From: Candidatus Helarchaeota archaeon
GTDB taxonomy: Archaea > Asgardarchaeota > Lokiarchaeia > Helarchaeales > HEL-GB-A
Direction of reading: 5' to 3'
DNA length: 13,592 nt
NCBI GenBank assembly: GCA_016840125.1
Contig: JAEOSY010000232.1
Location: 1-13,592, forward strand
The position numbers and the translations under genes were made by a program. Within the stretch, counting starts at the first letter, position 1, and each line of letters begins with the position of its first letter. The notes under the pieces were generated by a model. The model did not search any database. It saw only the letters and a program-made list of their open reading frames with translations, and was not told the DNA's origin. Shown here piece by piece: positions 4,728-13,138 of the stretch.

Positions 4728-5201
4728 ATGAATAAAGCGATATTTGCCGCTGGCTGTTTTTGGGGTGTTGAAGCCGCCTTTCGGAAAGTGAAAGGTGTCA
4801 CGAACACAACCGTCGGATACACGGGCGGACTCACCAAAAAGCCCTCCTATAAAGATGTCTGCACCGGTACAACGGGACATGCAGAGGCGATTCTTGTTGA
4901 ATTTGACCCTCAAAAGGTATCATATGATCAATTGCTTGAAGTTCTTTTTGCCATTCACGATCCCACCACTTTAAATCGTCAAGGTCCCGATTTCGGACAT
5001 CAATATCGTTCCGCTATTTTTTATCTTACTGACGAACAACGGGATAAAGCCACTGCCATCAAAGAACAATTAGATAAGGAGGGGCGATTTAAGAATCCCA
5101 TTGTCACGGAAATTACCAAAGCGAGTGAATTTTATAAGGCTGAAGAATATCATCAACAATATTTTGAAAAAAAAGGAATAATTGGTGGGTGCCATTTCTA
5201 A
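4728..5201 (+). CDS. msrA: Peptide-methionine (S)-S-oxide reductase
   Basis: MsrA reduces the S form of methionine sulfoxide in oxidised proteins back to methionine in the cytoplasm, using thiol reductants. The 157 residues are the normal compact length. The catalytic motif GCFWGVE is at 9-15 with nucleophile C10. Other family blocks are VGYTGG (29-34), SYKDVCTGTTGHAE (40-53, with an extra C45), the DPTTLNRQGPDFGHQYRSAI block, and AEEYHQQYF. C155 in the terminal GGCHF can act as the resolving cysteine. The ATG has a strong ribosome site, GAGGTGA, seven bases before it. It is divergent from the kinase-like gene and stands alone, with no msrB beside it. A GGGGATTTTT ten bases after the stop may help end transcription. 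Confidence 0.96.
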   Translation: MNKAIFAAGCFWGVEAAFRKVKGVTNTTVGYTGGLTKKPSYKDVCTGTTGHAEAILVEFDPQKVSYDQLLEVLFAIHDPTTLNRQGPDFGHQYRSAIFYLTDEQRDKATAIKEQLDKEGRFKNPIVTEITKASEFYKAEEYHQQYFEKKGIIGGCHF

Positions 5202-5234
5202 AGAAAATTAGGGGATTTTTGACTTCTGTAGAGC

Positions 5235-5244
5235 AATTTAAATT
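5235..5244 (+). promoter_or_regulatory. TATA-like box for the first radical SAM gene
   Basis: The palindrome AATTTAAATT lies 54-63 bases before the TTG start at 5298. It would give a start of transcription near 5266 and a leader of about 30 bases that includes GGAG (5289-5292). Confidence 0.4.
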
Positions 5245-5297
5245 TGTAATCTTGAATAAAATTCTTAAGATTAACACACGACTTAGCTGGAGTTTTA

Positions 5298-6743
5298 TTG
5301 TCCCCTAATAATACCATTCTATTAATTAATCCCATTCGAATTCGCCCAGTTGTGGGTCCAATCGGATTGGATTATATAGGGTATGCTTTGAAAAAAGCAG
5401 GATACGAAATTAATTTTATTGACCATGCTTTTAGTGATCTTAAGGAATCTCTTCAACGATATTTCAAAAATAATAATCCTTTAGCGATCGGAATTACAGT
5501 TAGAAACACCGATACATGTTTGTTTCAAGGACAAGCCTTTTTCCTAGATGAAGTAAGAGAATTAATTACCTATTTAAATTCAGTTCAAGATGCCCCGGTT
5601 ATTTTAGGGGGCGTAGGATTCTCAATTGCCCCCAAAGCTGTCATAGAATATTGTGGTGCCGAGTACGGAATCTGGGGTGAGGGGGAAGTAGCGTTGCCTC
5701 GGTTTTTAAAAGCCCTTCAAACCGATCAAGAGTTCGCTGCTGTTCCCAATTTAATCTTCCGAAAAGACGAGGTTTTGATGCAGAATCCTACGAAATTCAT
5801 GGATTTCAAAGAGTTTCATCCCCCTCGCGACCTCATAAATAATGAGCGATACTTTACAGAGGGAGGTCAAGGAAATATTGAAACCAAGCGAGGTTGTGAT
5901 CAAAAATGTATTTATTGCGCAGATCCAATTTGCAAAGGCTCAAAAGTTCGGTTAAAACCCCCCAAATCCGTTTATGCTGAGTTTCAGACCCTTATCAATC
6001 AAGGCGTGGATTGCTTTCACCTCTGCGATAGCGAGTTCAATAACCATCTCGCTCATGCGAAGGCAGTCTGCCGGGAAATCATAAAGGGCGAACTTCAAAC
6101 CCACATGACATGGTATGCTTATTGTTGCCCAACCCCCTTTGACGAAGAATTAGCCCAGTTAATGAAGGAAGCTGGCTGTGCAGGGATTAACTTCGGGGTG
6201 GATAGTGGCGATGACGAGACACTTCGGACTCTCGGGCACTCCTATAATCCTAGCGACATCATTCGATTAACTGAAATTTGTAAAGCCCATGAAATCGTTC
6301 TCATGTATGATTTGCTGATTGGCGGTCCCGGTGAAACGAAAGCTTCTGTGAAAACCACAATTGATTTAATGAAAGAAGTACAACCCGACCGCGCAGGGTT
6401 CTCCATTGGAGTACGAGTGTACTCTGGAACCAAACTCGCCCAGATAGTTCAAGAAGAAGGTCCCCTCATGCAAAATCCTAATATATATGGTGTTAAAGAA
6501 AACAATGTAGCCTTCCTTAAACCACTCTATTACCTTTCCTCAGACATGGGCGGTGAATCCATCTTTTCCTATATTGCCCAACTTGTTGGGACGGATCCCA
6601 TGTGGTTCTTCGCGGATCCGAGGAATCAGGATTCTAATTATAACTACAACGAAAATTTCATCCTTGTGGATGCAATTAAAAAGGGCTACCGCGGCGCATA
6701 TTGGGACATAATGCGGCGATTGAAGCATATCGGGACTTTCTAA
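5298..6743 (+). CDS. B12-binding radical SAM protein
   Basis: A 481-residue iron-sulfur enzyme. Residues 5-150 form a B12-binding-type domain: NTILLINPIR, GPIGLDYIGYALKKAGYE, FIDHAF, VILGGVGFS, YGIWGEGE. The radical SAM domain follows, with the cluster motif CDQKCIYC (C200, C204, C207), then CAGINFGVDSGDDETL and LIGGPGE. Such proteins cleave S-adenosylmethionine and commonly carry out methylations or rearrangements with cobalamin. No DxHxxG motif is present, as is usual when B12 is not held by a protein histidine. The start is TTG at 5298, with GGAG five bases before it; the next ATG lies far inside the fold. The last 90 residues are unassigned and include a WYAYCCPTP-like extra cysteine pair further upstream (near 270). 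The substrate is unknown. It is followed after 129 bases by a small gene and a second radical SAM gene. Confidence 0.9.
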   Translation: MSPNNTILLINPIRIRPVVGPIGLDYIGYALKKAGYEINFIDHAFSDLKESLQRYFKNNNPLAIGITVRNTDTCLFQGQAFFLDEVRELITYLNSVQDAPVILGGVGFSIAPKAVIEYCGAEYGIWGEGEVALPRFLKALQTDQEFAAVPNLIFRKDEVLMQNPTKFMDFKEFHPPRDLINNERYFTEGGQGNIETKRGCDQKCIYCADPICKGSKVRLKPPKSVYAEFQTLINQGVDCFHLCDSEFNNHLAHAKAVCREIIKGELQTHMTWYAYCCPTPFDEELAQLMKEAGCAGINFGVDSGDDETLRTLGHSYNPSDIIRLTEICKAHEIVLMYDLLIGGPGETKASVKTTIDLMKEVQPDRAGFSIGVRVYSGTKLAQIVQEEGPLMQNPNIYGVKENNVAFLKPLYYLSSDMGGESIFSYIAQLVGTDPMWFFADPRNQDSNYNYNENFILVDAIKKGYRGAYWDIMRRLKHIGTF

Positions 6744-6872
6744 ATTAATTCGGTTCGAGATCTCCAAAGCTTTATTAAGTGAAGATATTAGAAGATTGAA
6801 TTATCAATCAAAATTTCTCATAAAATTTTTAAAGAAACAATAGTTCTATTGAAAAAAATAAAGTGAAGTAAT

Positions 6873-7193
6873 ATGGGATTATTTAGAAGACGTAGGCCAA
6901 AAGATAGAGTAAGTGCCAATCCGACCCCGCATCCGAAAGTAGTAAGACCGGAAGATCAAAAGATTATTTCTAAAGCGTTTAGTCCTGAGTTGAATCGTAT
7001 CAGACTGCCTGAGAAGCAAATAAAATCCGTGGAAAATAAATTAGCTGCATGTAAACGGGAAGGAATATCGATGGATGATTTAAAGATAGTCGTGCATAAT
7101 CTAACATCAAAAGAAGATTTCAGGAACGATTTTTTGAAATCAGATATACGCACCATAGTCAAAAATATTCGGTCAAACGCCTCGTTTAGGTAA
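6873..7193 (+). CDS. Hypothetical basic protein between two radical SAM genes
   Basis: A 106-residue soluble protein with a very basic N-terminus (MGLFRRRRPKDR), a proline-containing linker (NPTPHPKVVRPEDQ), and then predicted helices rich in lysine (LPEKQIKSVENKLAACKREG, then SMDDLKIVVHNL and DIRTIVKNIRSN). It has one cysteine and no membrane segment. GTGAAG lies just before the ATG. Its stop is only 14 bases before the start of the second radical SAM gene, so those two are likely co-transcribed. I do not recognise the family. It could be a small partner protein or peptide substrate of the adjacent enzymes, but nothing in the sequence shows this directly. Confidence 0.7.
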   Translation: MGLFRRRRPKDRVSANPTPHPKVVRPEDQKIISKAFSPELNRIRLPEKQIKSVENKLAACKREGISMDDLKIVVHNLTSKEDFRNDFLKSDIRTIVKNIRSNASFR

Positions 7194-7207
7194 TCACTGT
7201 TGGTAAT

Positions 7208-8617
7208 TTGAACGTTAAAATTTTGTTAATTAATCCACCTTTCAAATACCTTGAGGAGCCATACTCGCCTCCCCTAGGGACGATTATCCTCGGCACTATC
7301 TTGAACAAAAATGGATTTGAAACGAAAATACTCGATATTAATGCCGAAAAACCTTACAGAAATAATTTTCTCCCCGCCCCTCTTACTCCTAAAGAATTTC
7401 TGCAGCACTATAAGAAATTCAACCCTGATATTGTTGGAATCAGTTCCGTGACTGAAAATTATCTTATTGCGCTCAGAATCGCGCGAATGTGTAAGCAAGA
7501 AAATGATAACCTTCAGATATTGATAGGGGGATACCATGTTACATTTCAAGCCACAGAATGCCTCAAACAGAATCCCTTTATCGACATAGTAGCATTAGGT
7601 GAGACTGAACATGTCATTGTTGATATAATCAAAGGGATGGCTAATAAACGCGAGTTCTCCAATATCGATAACATTGCCTATAGAAAAAATGAAATTATCA
7701 AGAGTAATCAAGTAACTTTACCTGATTTGAATAAAATTCCTGCTCCTAATTTTGAATTAATTGAAAAGAAATTTTATCCCTCATTCTCTCTTCAAGTTGA
7801 ATTTTCACGAGGATGTATTCATGAATGCGCATTTTGCTGTCAATCTCCCTTTTTCAAAAGAACGCCCCGCTACTTCCCTGAAACTTGGGTTACTGACGTT
7901 TTAGAAAGGTACCAGCAATTATTCAAGAATTTTTCCTTTGATATTACTGACGCGACGTTCCTCTTAGATCATACAAAAGTAAAGCGATTCCTCGAGGAAG
8001 TTAAAAAGAGAAACCTAGAGTTGAAGAATTGGTTATTTAAGACCAGAGCTGATTTAATCAATCGAGATATATTAAAAATTATGAAAAATTTTGGCGCAGG
8101 AACATGTTTTCTTGGCATTGAGGACATTCATGATTCCGTATTACAAAATTTGAGTAAATCAATAACATTTGCTCAAATCAAACATGCCTTGAAAATATTA
8201 AAAGAATTGGATTATTTTGTAAAGGGTAATTTTGTTATCGGGCTTCCATCCCAAACGAAAAATCACATGTTGGAGAATATCGCATATTCGCCTGAACTAG
8301 ATTATTTTGATTTTCCCTTGATCGCTCCTTTTCCGGGCTCACCGATCTTTCCACAGCCTGATAGATATGGACTAAAAATACTCACGAAGAATTGGGAATT
8401 ATACCATGGAATGGAGATTGTCATGGATTCTAAAACATTTCCGGTGTGCCAACAGGAAGAAATACGTGATTTAGCCTGGCGTCACAAGGCAACGATTCAA
8501 CTTGAACGCGAATTTTCCATGGTCACTCCGAGAGCTGAGTGGAAGCGCCTGCTTGAAGTGGGTTTCGATGAATGGTTTCTGGAATGGAAGAAAACCCATG
8601 CAACTGGATGGGATTAA
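7208..8617 (+). CDS. B12-binding radical SAM protein (second, different subfamily)
   Basis: A 469-residue enzyme. The B12-binding domain spans about 1-145: KILLINPPF, YSPPLGTIILGTIL, NPDIVGISSVTEN, ILIGGYHVTF, IDIVALGETE. The radical SAM domain begins with FSRGCIHECAFCC (199-211; cluster ligands C203, C207, C210). It continues with FDITDATFLLD, GTCFLGIED and a KGNFVIGLPSQT strand. This is the BchE/YgiQ-like layout found in many cobalamin-dependent methylases and cyclases. The first codon is TTG; only a weak GGTAA precedes it. The first B12-fold strand begins at residue 3, so no later start is credible. It differs from the 5298-6743 protein enough to be a separate subfamily and not a recent duplicate. 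The substrate is unknown. Confidence 0.9.
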   Translation: MNVKILLINPPFKYLEEPYSPPLGTIILGTILNKNGFETKILDINAEKPYRNNFLPAPLTPKEFLQHYKKFNPDIVGISSVTENYLIALRIARMCKQENDNLQILIGGYHVTFQATECLKQNPFIDIVALGETEHVIVDIIKGMANKREFSNIDNIAYRKNEIIKSNQVTLPDLNKIPAPNFELIEKKFYPSFSLQVEFSRGCIHECAFCCQSPFFKRTPRYFPETWVTDVLERYQQLFKNFSFDITDATFLLDHTKVKRFLEEVKKRNLELKNWLFKTRADLINRDILKIMKNFGAGTCFLGIEDIHDSVLQNLSKSITFAQIKHALKILKELDYFVKGNFVIGLPSQTKNHMLENIAYSPELDYFDFPLIAPFPGSPIFPQPDRYGLKILTKNWELYHGMEIVMDSKTFPVCQQEEIRDLAWRHKATIQLEREFSMVTPRAEWKRLLEVGFDEWFLEWKKTHATGWD

Positions 8618-8635
8618 GATAATACCTACATATTC

Positions 8636-8649
8636 TTCAAATATTTGAA
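8636..8649 (+). promoter_or_regulatory. Palindromic TATA region of the Roadblock gene
   Basis: TTCAAATATTTGAA is a perfect 14-bp palindrome whose A/T centre is about 28 bases upstream of the ATG at 8671. That is the spacing of a leaderless archaeal promoter, and no ribosome site is seen before the ATG. The palindrome may also be a regulator site covering the TATA box. Confidence 0.5.
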
Positions 8650-8670
8650 TTTCAAAACTTATCTTCACTT

Positions 8671-9030
8671 ATGTCCCAAATGAATTTAGAAGTGAAGATG
8701 GAAATCCTGCATCAAAAGTTGAACCATCATCAACAGATAAAAGGCTCGATTTTGTTACGAGATAATGGGTTGCATTTAAGTTCGAAGGTTCCAAGTGACA
8801 TGCCCGAGGGTCGGACATTATCTGCCTATCTAGCAAATGTTTGGCGACAACTTTATAGGGTAAATGAGCTAGAGGAAGGAACGTTTCAAATGACTGATGG
8901 TACGCGAATATATCTCAAACATATCCCCTCGAAAAAACTAATTCTTACGACTCTATCTAAGGATACGGACGATCGGAGCTTACGAGTCTTGATGAACCAT
9001 TATTCTAGCTTATTTCAACAGATTCTATAA
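8671..9030 (+). CDS. Roadblock/LC7-domain protein
   Basis: A 119-residue protein consisting of one Roadblock/LC7 (MglB-like) domain. The first helix covers about 7-22. The strand-turn-strand IKGSILLRDNGLHLSSKVP (24-42) is the family hallmark. A long central helix follows (about 47-65, SAYLANVWRQLYRV), then strands FQMTDGTRIYLKHI and KLILTTLSKDTD and a final helix (RVLMNHYSSLFQQIL). These domains dimerise and typically regulate small Ras/Rag/Mgl-type GTPases; none is encoded in this window. The gene probably starts a leaderless transcript and lies 53 bases after the second radical SAM gene. It is convergent with gyrA. The assignment is from fold pattern and could be confused with other longin-like folds. 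Confidence 0.72.
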   Translation: MSQMNLEVKMEILHQKLNHHQQIKGSILLRDNGLHLSSKVPSDMPEGRTLSAYLANVWRQLYRVNELEEGTFQMTDGTRIYLKHIPSKKLILTTLSKDTDDRSLRVLMNHYSSLFQQIL

Positions 9031-9085
9031 GAACTAATCAGTTACCCGTAAAACTGCTATATTTCACATTAATCGAACTGCGATC

Positions 9086-9104
9086 AAAAAATTCTTAAAA
9101 TTAT
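9086..9104 (-). terminator. T-rich tract downstream of gyrA
   Basis: The minus strand reads TTTTAAGAATTTTTTGAT about 65-80 bases beyond the gyrA stop, in the convergent space between gyrA and the Roadblock gene. It is a weak terminator candidate. The rest of 9031-9166 shows no gene or stable structure. Confidence 0.25.
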
Positions 9105-9166
9105 ATGAAAAGATTAGAGATTATATGTTCCGTATACATTTCCCTAAAGGACTTGTTAAGGAATAA

Positions 9167-12100
9167 TTAATCTTCATTTCCATTTTCATCGGTTGCACAT
9201 AATGCAACTGAGCTTATTTCATCATCTTCATCTAATCTCATCAATCTAACGCCTTGGGTAGATCTTCCGGTATCCCGAATCTCTTTAGTGGGAATACGAA
9301 TTAATATTCCTTTTGAACTCGCCATTAATAAATCCTCATTATATTTAACTGTTTTAGAAGCGATGACTTCATCATTTTCAATGCTAAATCGAATATTTCT
9401 AACTCCCTTACCAGCTCTATGAGTCAATCGATAAAGATTAAGTACACTAATTTTTCCATAACCTTGCTTTGTAATTGTCAAGATCCTTGCATTTGGCTCT
9501 GAAATTACTAAATCTACTACTTCATCATTTTTCTGACGAAGCTGAAGACCTCGAACACCCATTGTACTTCTTCCAATAGGGCGCAATTCGCCCTCTTCAA
9601 AATGGATTGCATACCCTTTCTTTGTAGGAATAAAAATATGATCTTGAGGATCGCAAAGTTTCACCCGGACGAGTTCATCGCCTTCATGTAAATTCATACA
9701 AATTATGCCATTCCGCGTTATGTTCGAGAATTCCTTTAGTTCTGTTTTTTTAATAAAACCTTTTTTAGTAACGAATATGAGACTTTTCGCATCTTGAAAA
9801 TCGGAAATTGCGGTGATATCTATTATTATTTCTTCAGATTTCAAACCAATATAATTTATAAGTGCCTTACCCTGTGAGTAGCGGGAACCGAGTGGTATTT
9901 CATAAGCGGAAATTGAATAAACTCGTCCCTGTTGTGTAAATAATAAAATGGTATCATGACTGGATGTAATAAACATTTGTTGAATTAGATCTTCTTCGCG
10001 AATCTTAATGCCTCGTTTTCCTTTTCCACCCCGTCTTTGAGATTGATAAAGTGATAAGGCCATTCGTTTAATTAGTTGGTTTTCTGTTAGTATAATGACT
10101 GATTCTTCTTCAGGGATTGTTTCTTTAAGAGTTAAATTTACACTAGGTGCTTTTTCACGTATCTCTGTAAGGCGGTCATCTCCATATTTATCTATTAAAT
10201 CGCGCGTTTCTTTTTTAATAATTCCATATATTTTTTGTTTATCAACAAGAATTGCTTTATATTCAGTTATATTCGAGAGTAGATCTTGTTTTTCTGTAAT
10301 AAGTTTTTGAGTTTGAAGGTTTGTGAGGCGGCTAAGTGGCATTTTAAGTATTGCTTCAGCTTGAAGATCACTTAAAGAGAATTCTTGAATTAATTTTTGG
10401 TGAGCTTCCTGTGGATTCTCACTTTTTTTGATTAATTCAACTACTGCATCGATATTATTAATCGCTATTAATAATCCCTCATTGATATGAAGTCGATTTT
10501 CGGCTTTCTTTAAGTTGTATTCTGTACGCTTGCGAACGATAATTACTCTATGAGTAATAAATTCGCGAAGTATTTCTGCATATGATAGAATTTTGGGCTG
10601 TAAACCATTCTTAAATAATGCTAAATTATTAATACCAAACTTAATTTGTAGATTGGTTCTGATAAATAACCGATTTAAACATGCGTTTGGATCTGAGTTC
10701 TTCTTTAACGCAATGTAAATTTGCAATCCCTTTCGATCGGATTCGTCTCGAATATCAGCAATTTCGGGGATAATCCCACTATTTACCAAATCAGCAATTT
10801 TTTTGACTAAGTTGGCTTTATTTACTTGATAAGGTAATTCCGTAATAATAATTGAATCCTTATTTTTCCCCGCCCCTTCTTTAATAATTTCGGTTTTTGA
10901 TCGAAGCACAATTGAACCTTTCCCGGTTTCTATTGCGTTTAAAATGCCTTCATCACCTAAAATTATACCACCAGTGGGAAAATCTGGGCCTTTAATATAT
11001 TTATAGACATCTTTGGTCTGAAAGTGGTCGGGTCCTACATCAATTGCTGCACAAATCGCTTCACCAACTTCTTTTAGATTATGAGGCGGAATATTAGTTG
11101 CCATTCCCACTGCAATCCCAGAAGTGCCATTTATTAATAAATTAGGGAGTTTTGCTGGTAAATAAACCGGTTCTTTTAAGGATCCATCAAAATTCTCTCG
11201 CATTTCAACTGTATCTTTATCCAAATCTTCAAATAATTCATTTGAAATTCGGGCCAAACGTGCTTCTGTGTTGTGATTAATAAAACCATTTGCGATGAAG
11301 GAGTGGCAATCCGAGTCTACGCGAATTGAGAAAACGCGCTCCTCGGGGAGTTGATTAATAGAAGTAATTCCTTGGAAAAGATAGTTATTTTCGATAATTT
11401 CTTCGAGGAATGACGCATCGTTCACTTCAACTAGTGTTTGGATGTGATTCATCTTCTTTCTAAGAGAATTATAGCGATCGATGTTCTGTTTTTGGAAGTA
11501 TTCATTGAATTGATAGTTGTACTTACCTCTGAAGTAGTCGGTTAGGTAGGGAATGAAATCCGTCTTGCTAAGTCTAGTATCATCGAATTCCCGAAGTTTC
11601 TCAAGCTTCTTTGTTTTCCTTGATGAAAAGAATCCAATTTCGTCAGCAAATCTGAGCTTGGATTCCATTCCAAGGATAGTGATCCTATATGTATCATTTC
11701 TTGGATCTATGATGAGATGACTAGTCAAGATCCCAAAGTTAAGTAGGATGTATTTAAGCTGGCGAAGTAATTTGACACTTTTTGAGATGTAGGTTAAATT
11801 AGATGCCCGCCCTCCATGTCTTGCATCCTTAGTTATCTGAATGGACCCGTCACCCTCAAATAAGCCTTGTAAAAAGGAAGCAATAATTTTTTTACTTGAT
11901 CTCAATACCGAAAATGGAATCTCTTTAGCATCCGATTTAACAGGATGAAGTCCGATGCTATAAAGAAATTCAAGGACATCCCTATAATGTAATGAAAACT
12001 CTTTCCAACCATTATATTCCTTCCTCTCGTAAAGAGAAATTCCAGGGAATGCGTCTAACAATCCTCTCTTCACCTTTTTGTAATATTCTGGGTCCTTATT

Positions 12101-13087
12101 ATTGAAGGAGAGTCGCTGTTGAACAGTATCTGAGGTACTTCCCTCCGCCACAAGAGCTCCAAGAGAAAAGGCTAATCTTGAGGTAATTTCTGTTGGGAAT
12201 TCAACTTTTTTTCTTCTATCAGAAGATTTCGGAATATGGCGCTCTGTGCAATAATTTCCTTTTGGAAATAAGCCCCTTCGATTGAGAATGATAATATCAT
12301 CCTTGCAAAGCTTCCCCAAAGTTTTCCAGACGGTAATTGGTTTCCCATTGAGATCCGTACTCCAACATAGAATGGGGTGGTTTTCTGATCCCTTAATCGA
12401 ATAACCTTGATTAGTAACCACCTGGATGATATTGTGAAATCCAGAATCAAAAAATTTCGTAGCTCTGTTAGTATTTCCATTGTATGAGAGAATTTCGATA
12501 TCTATATCTCCTTCATAACCTTGGGTATCGATTGATTGAGATGCCTCACTGTTTGTCAAATTGTAGGTTTTACCGTCCAGCTGAATACCAATCGTATTCC
12601 TTGAAAGAGAGGTCATTTTATTCTCAACACGCTCTGAAAGCTCTTTGATGGGGATTAAACCTTTTTTGGTAAGGATAAGTGTGTCTCCAGTTACACAATA
12701 GCGCATGGCAGCCGGCGGATCACCATCTACTGAGCCAAAGTTGCCCTGACTATCGATTAATGGATACCGTAGAGAAAATTTTTGACCCATTCTAACTAAT
12801 GCATGATAAATCGACAAATCCCCATGAGGATGATATTTTCCTAAAACATCCCCAACGATACGGGCCGATTTTCGATGAGGTTTATCGTAATGAAAGTTGC
12901 TTACCTCCATAGAGTAAAGAATACGCCTATGAACAGGCTTGAGACCATCACGCACATCGGGAATAGCCCGCCCTACTATAATACTCATTGAATAATCAAT
13001 ATAGGATTCAGACATCTCGTCTTTTATGTCTCGCTCTTGAATCTCTTGTACATGATTTGAAGCTGATTTATCATCAGTATCTGTCAT
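9167..13087 (-). CDS. gyrA: DNA gyrase subunit A with an intein
   Basis: GyrA is the breakage-reunion subunit of type IIA gyrase, which introduces negative supercoils with GyrB and ATP. The 1306-residue precursor contains 830 residues of gyrase, the usual size. Residues 29-130 hold SYIDYSMSIIVGRAIPDVRD, GLKPVHRRILYSM, KSARIVGDVLGKYHPHGD and the active-site AAMRY with the DNA-linking tyrosine Y130. An intein follows (131-606), then TEARLARIS. The core continues with IPPHNL, a coiled-coil region (about 850-970), and a C-terminal beta-pinwheel starting with the GyrA box QRRGGKG (1017-1023), which marks gyrase as opposed to topoisomerase IV. The ATG is 51 bases after gyrB. An upstream ATG in another frame meets TGA at once. 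Gyrase in archaea derives from bacteria. Confidence 0.97.
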   Translation of the reverse strand: MTDTDDKSASNHVQEIQERDIKDEMSESYIDYSMSIIVGRAIPDVRDGLKPVHRRILYSMEVSNFHYDKPHRKSARIVGDVLGKYHPHGDLSIYHALVRMGQKFSLRYPLIDSQGNFGSVDGDPPAAMRYCVTGDTLILTKKGLIPIKELSERVENKMTSLSRNTIGIQLDGKTYNLTNSEASQSIDTQGYEGDIDIEILSYNGNTNRATKFFDSGFHNIIQVVTNQGYSIKGSENHPILCWSTDLNGKPITVWKTLGKLCKDDIIILNRRGLFPKGNYCTERHIPKSSDRRKKVEFPTEITSRLAFSLGALVAEGSTSDTVQQRLSFNNKDPEYYKKVKRGLLDAFPGISLYERKEYNGWKEFSLHYRDVLEFLYSIGLHPVKSDAKEIPFSVLRSSKKIIASFLQGLFEGDGSIQITKDARHGGRASNLTYISKSVKLLRQLKYILLNFGILTSHLIIDPRNDTYRITILGMESKLRFADEIGFFSSRKTKKLEKLREFDDTRLSKTDFIPYLTDYFRGKYNYQFNEYFQKQNIDRYNSLRKKMNHIQTLVEVNDASFLEEIIENNYLFQGITSINQLPEERVFSIRVDSDCHSFIANGFINHNTEARLARISNELFEDLDKDTVEMRENFDGSLKEPVYLPAKLPNLLINGTSGIAVGMATNIPPHNLKEVGEAICAAIDVGPDHFQTKDVYKYIKGPDFPTGGIILGDEGILNAIETGKGSIVLRSKTEIIKEGAGKNKDSIIITELPYQVNKANLVKKIADLVNSGIIPEIADIRDESDRKGLQIYIALKKNSDPNACLNRLFIRTNLQIKFGINNLALFKNGLQPKILSYAEILREFITHRVIIVRKRTEYNLKKAENRLHINEGLLIAINNIDAVVELIKKSENPQEAHQKLIQEFSLSDLQAEAILKMPLSRLTNLQTQKLITEKQDLLSNITEYKAILVDKQKIYGIIKKETRDLIDKYGDDRLTEIREKAPSVNLTLKETIPEEESVIILTENQLIKRMALSLYQSQRRGGKGKRGIKIREEDLIQQMFITSSHDTILLFTQQGRVYSISAYEIPLGSRYSQGKALINYIGLKSEEIIIDITAISDFQDAKSLIFVTKKGFIKKTELKEFSNITRNGIICMNLHEGDELVRVKLCDPQDHIFIPTKKGYAIHFEEGELRPIGRSTMGVRGLQLRQKNDEVVDLVISEPNARILTITKQGYGKISVLNLYRLTHRAGKGVRNIRFSIENDEVIASKTVKYNEDLLMASSKGILIRIPTKEIRDTGRSTQGVRLMRLDEDDEISSVALCATDENGNED
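11270..12697 (-). mobile_element. Intein with LAGLIDADG homing endonuclease in gyrA
   Basis: This in-frame insertion of 476 residues occupies GyrA positions 131-606. It begins CVTGDTLILTKKG (splicing block A, nucleophile C131) and ends NGFINHN before T607, with penultimate H605 and terminal N606, as needed for self-splicing. Block B is GSENHPIL (233-240), where the usual GTxxH threonine is serine and H237 is kept. Block F is VFSIRVDSDCHSFIANG (585-601). Between them lie two dodecapeptide motifs of a LAGLIDADG endonuclease, SLGALVAEGS (308-317) and LQGLFEGDGS (406-415), with acids E315 and D413 both present, so the endonuclease may be active. The insertion lies between the catalytic tyrosine and TEARL, the same site as the mycobacterial GyrA inteins. 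The endonuclease would cut intein-free gyrA alleles and spread the element. Confidence 0.95.
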
Positions 13088-13138
13088 GTTTCAATCACTC
13101 ATTTTTGTACGTAGAAATGCGATTTTTTTGTTTTAAAA

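Noticed and set aside
5298..8617. Reading the two radical SAM genes as a tandem duplication
   Set aside because: Outside the cluster motif and B12-fold strands the two proteins do not align well by eye and have different C-terminal parts.
9031..9166. A short gene between the Roadblock gene and gyrA
   Set aside because: Only frames of about a dozen codons occur, without ribosome sites or recognisable sequence.
12172..12480. Second minus-strand frame of 102 codons inside the intein
   Set aside because: It overlaps the intein in another frame and reads as a shadow with no motif; the intein frame explains the bases fully.
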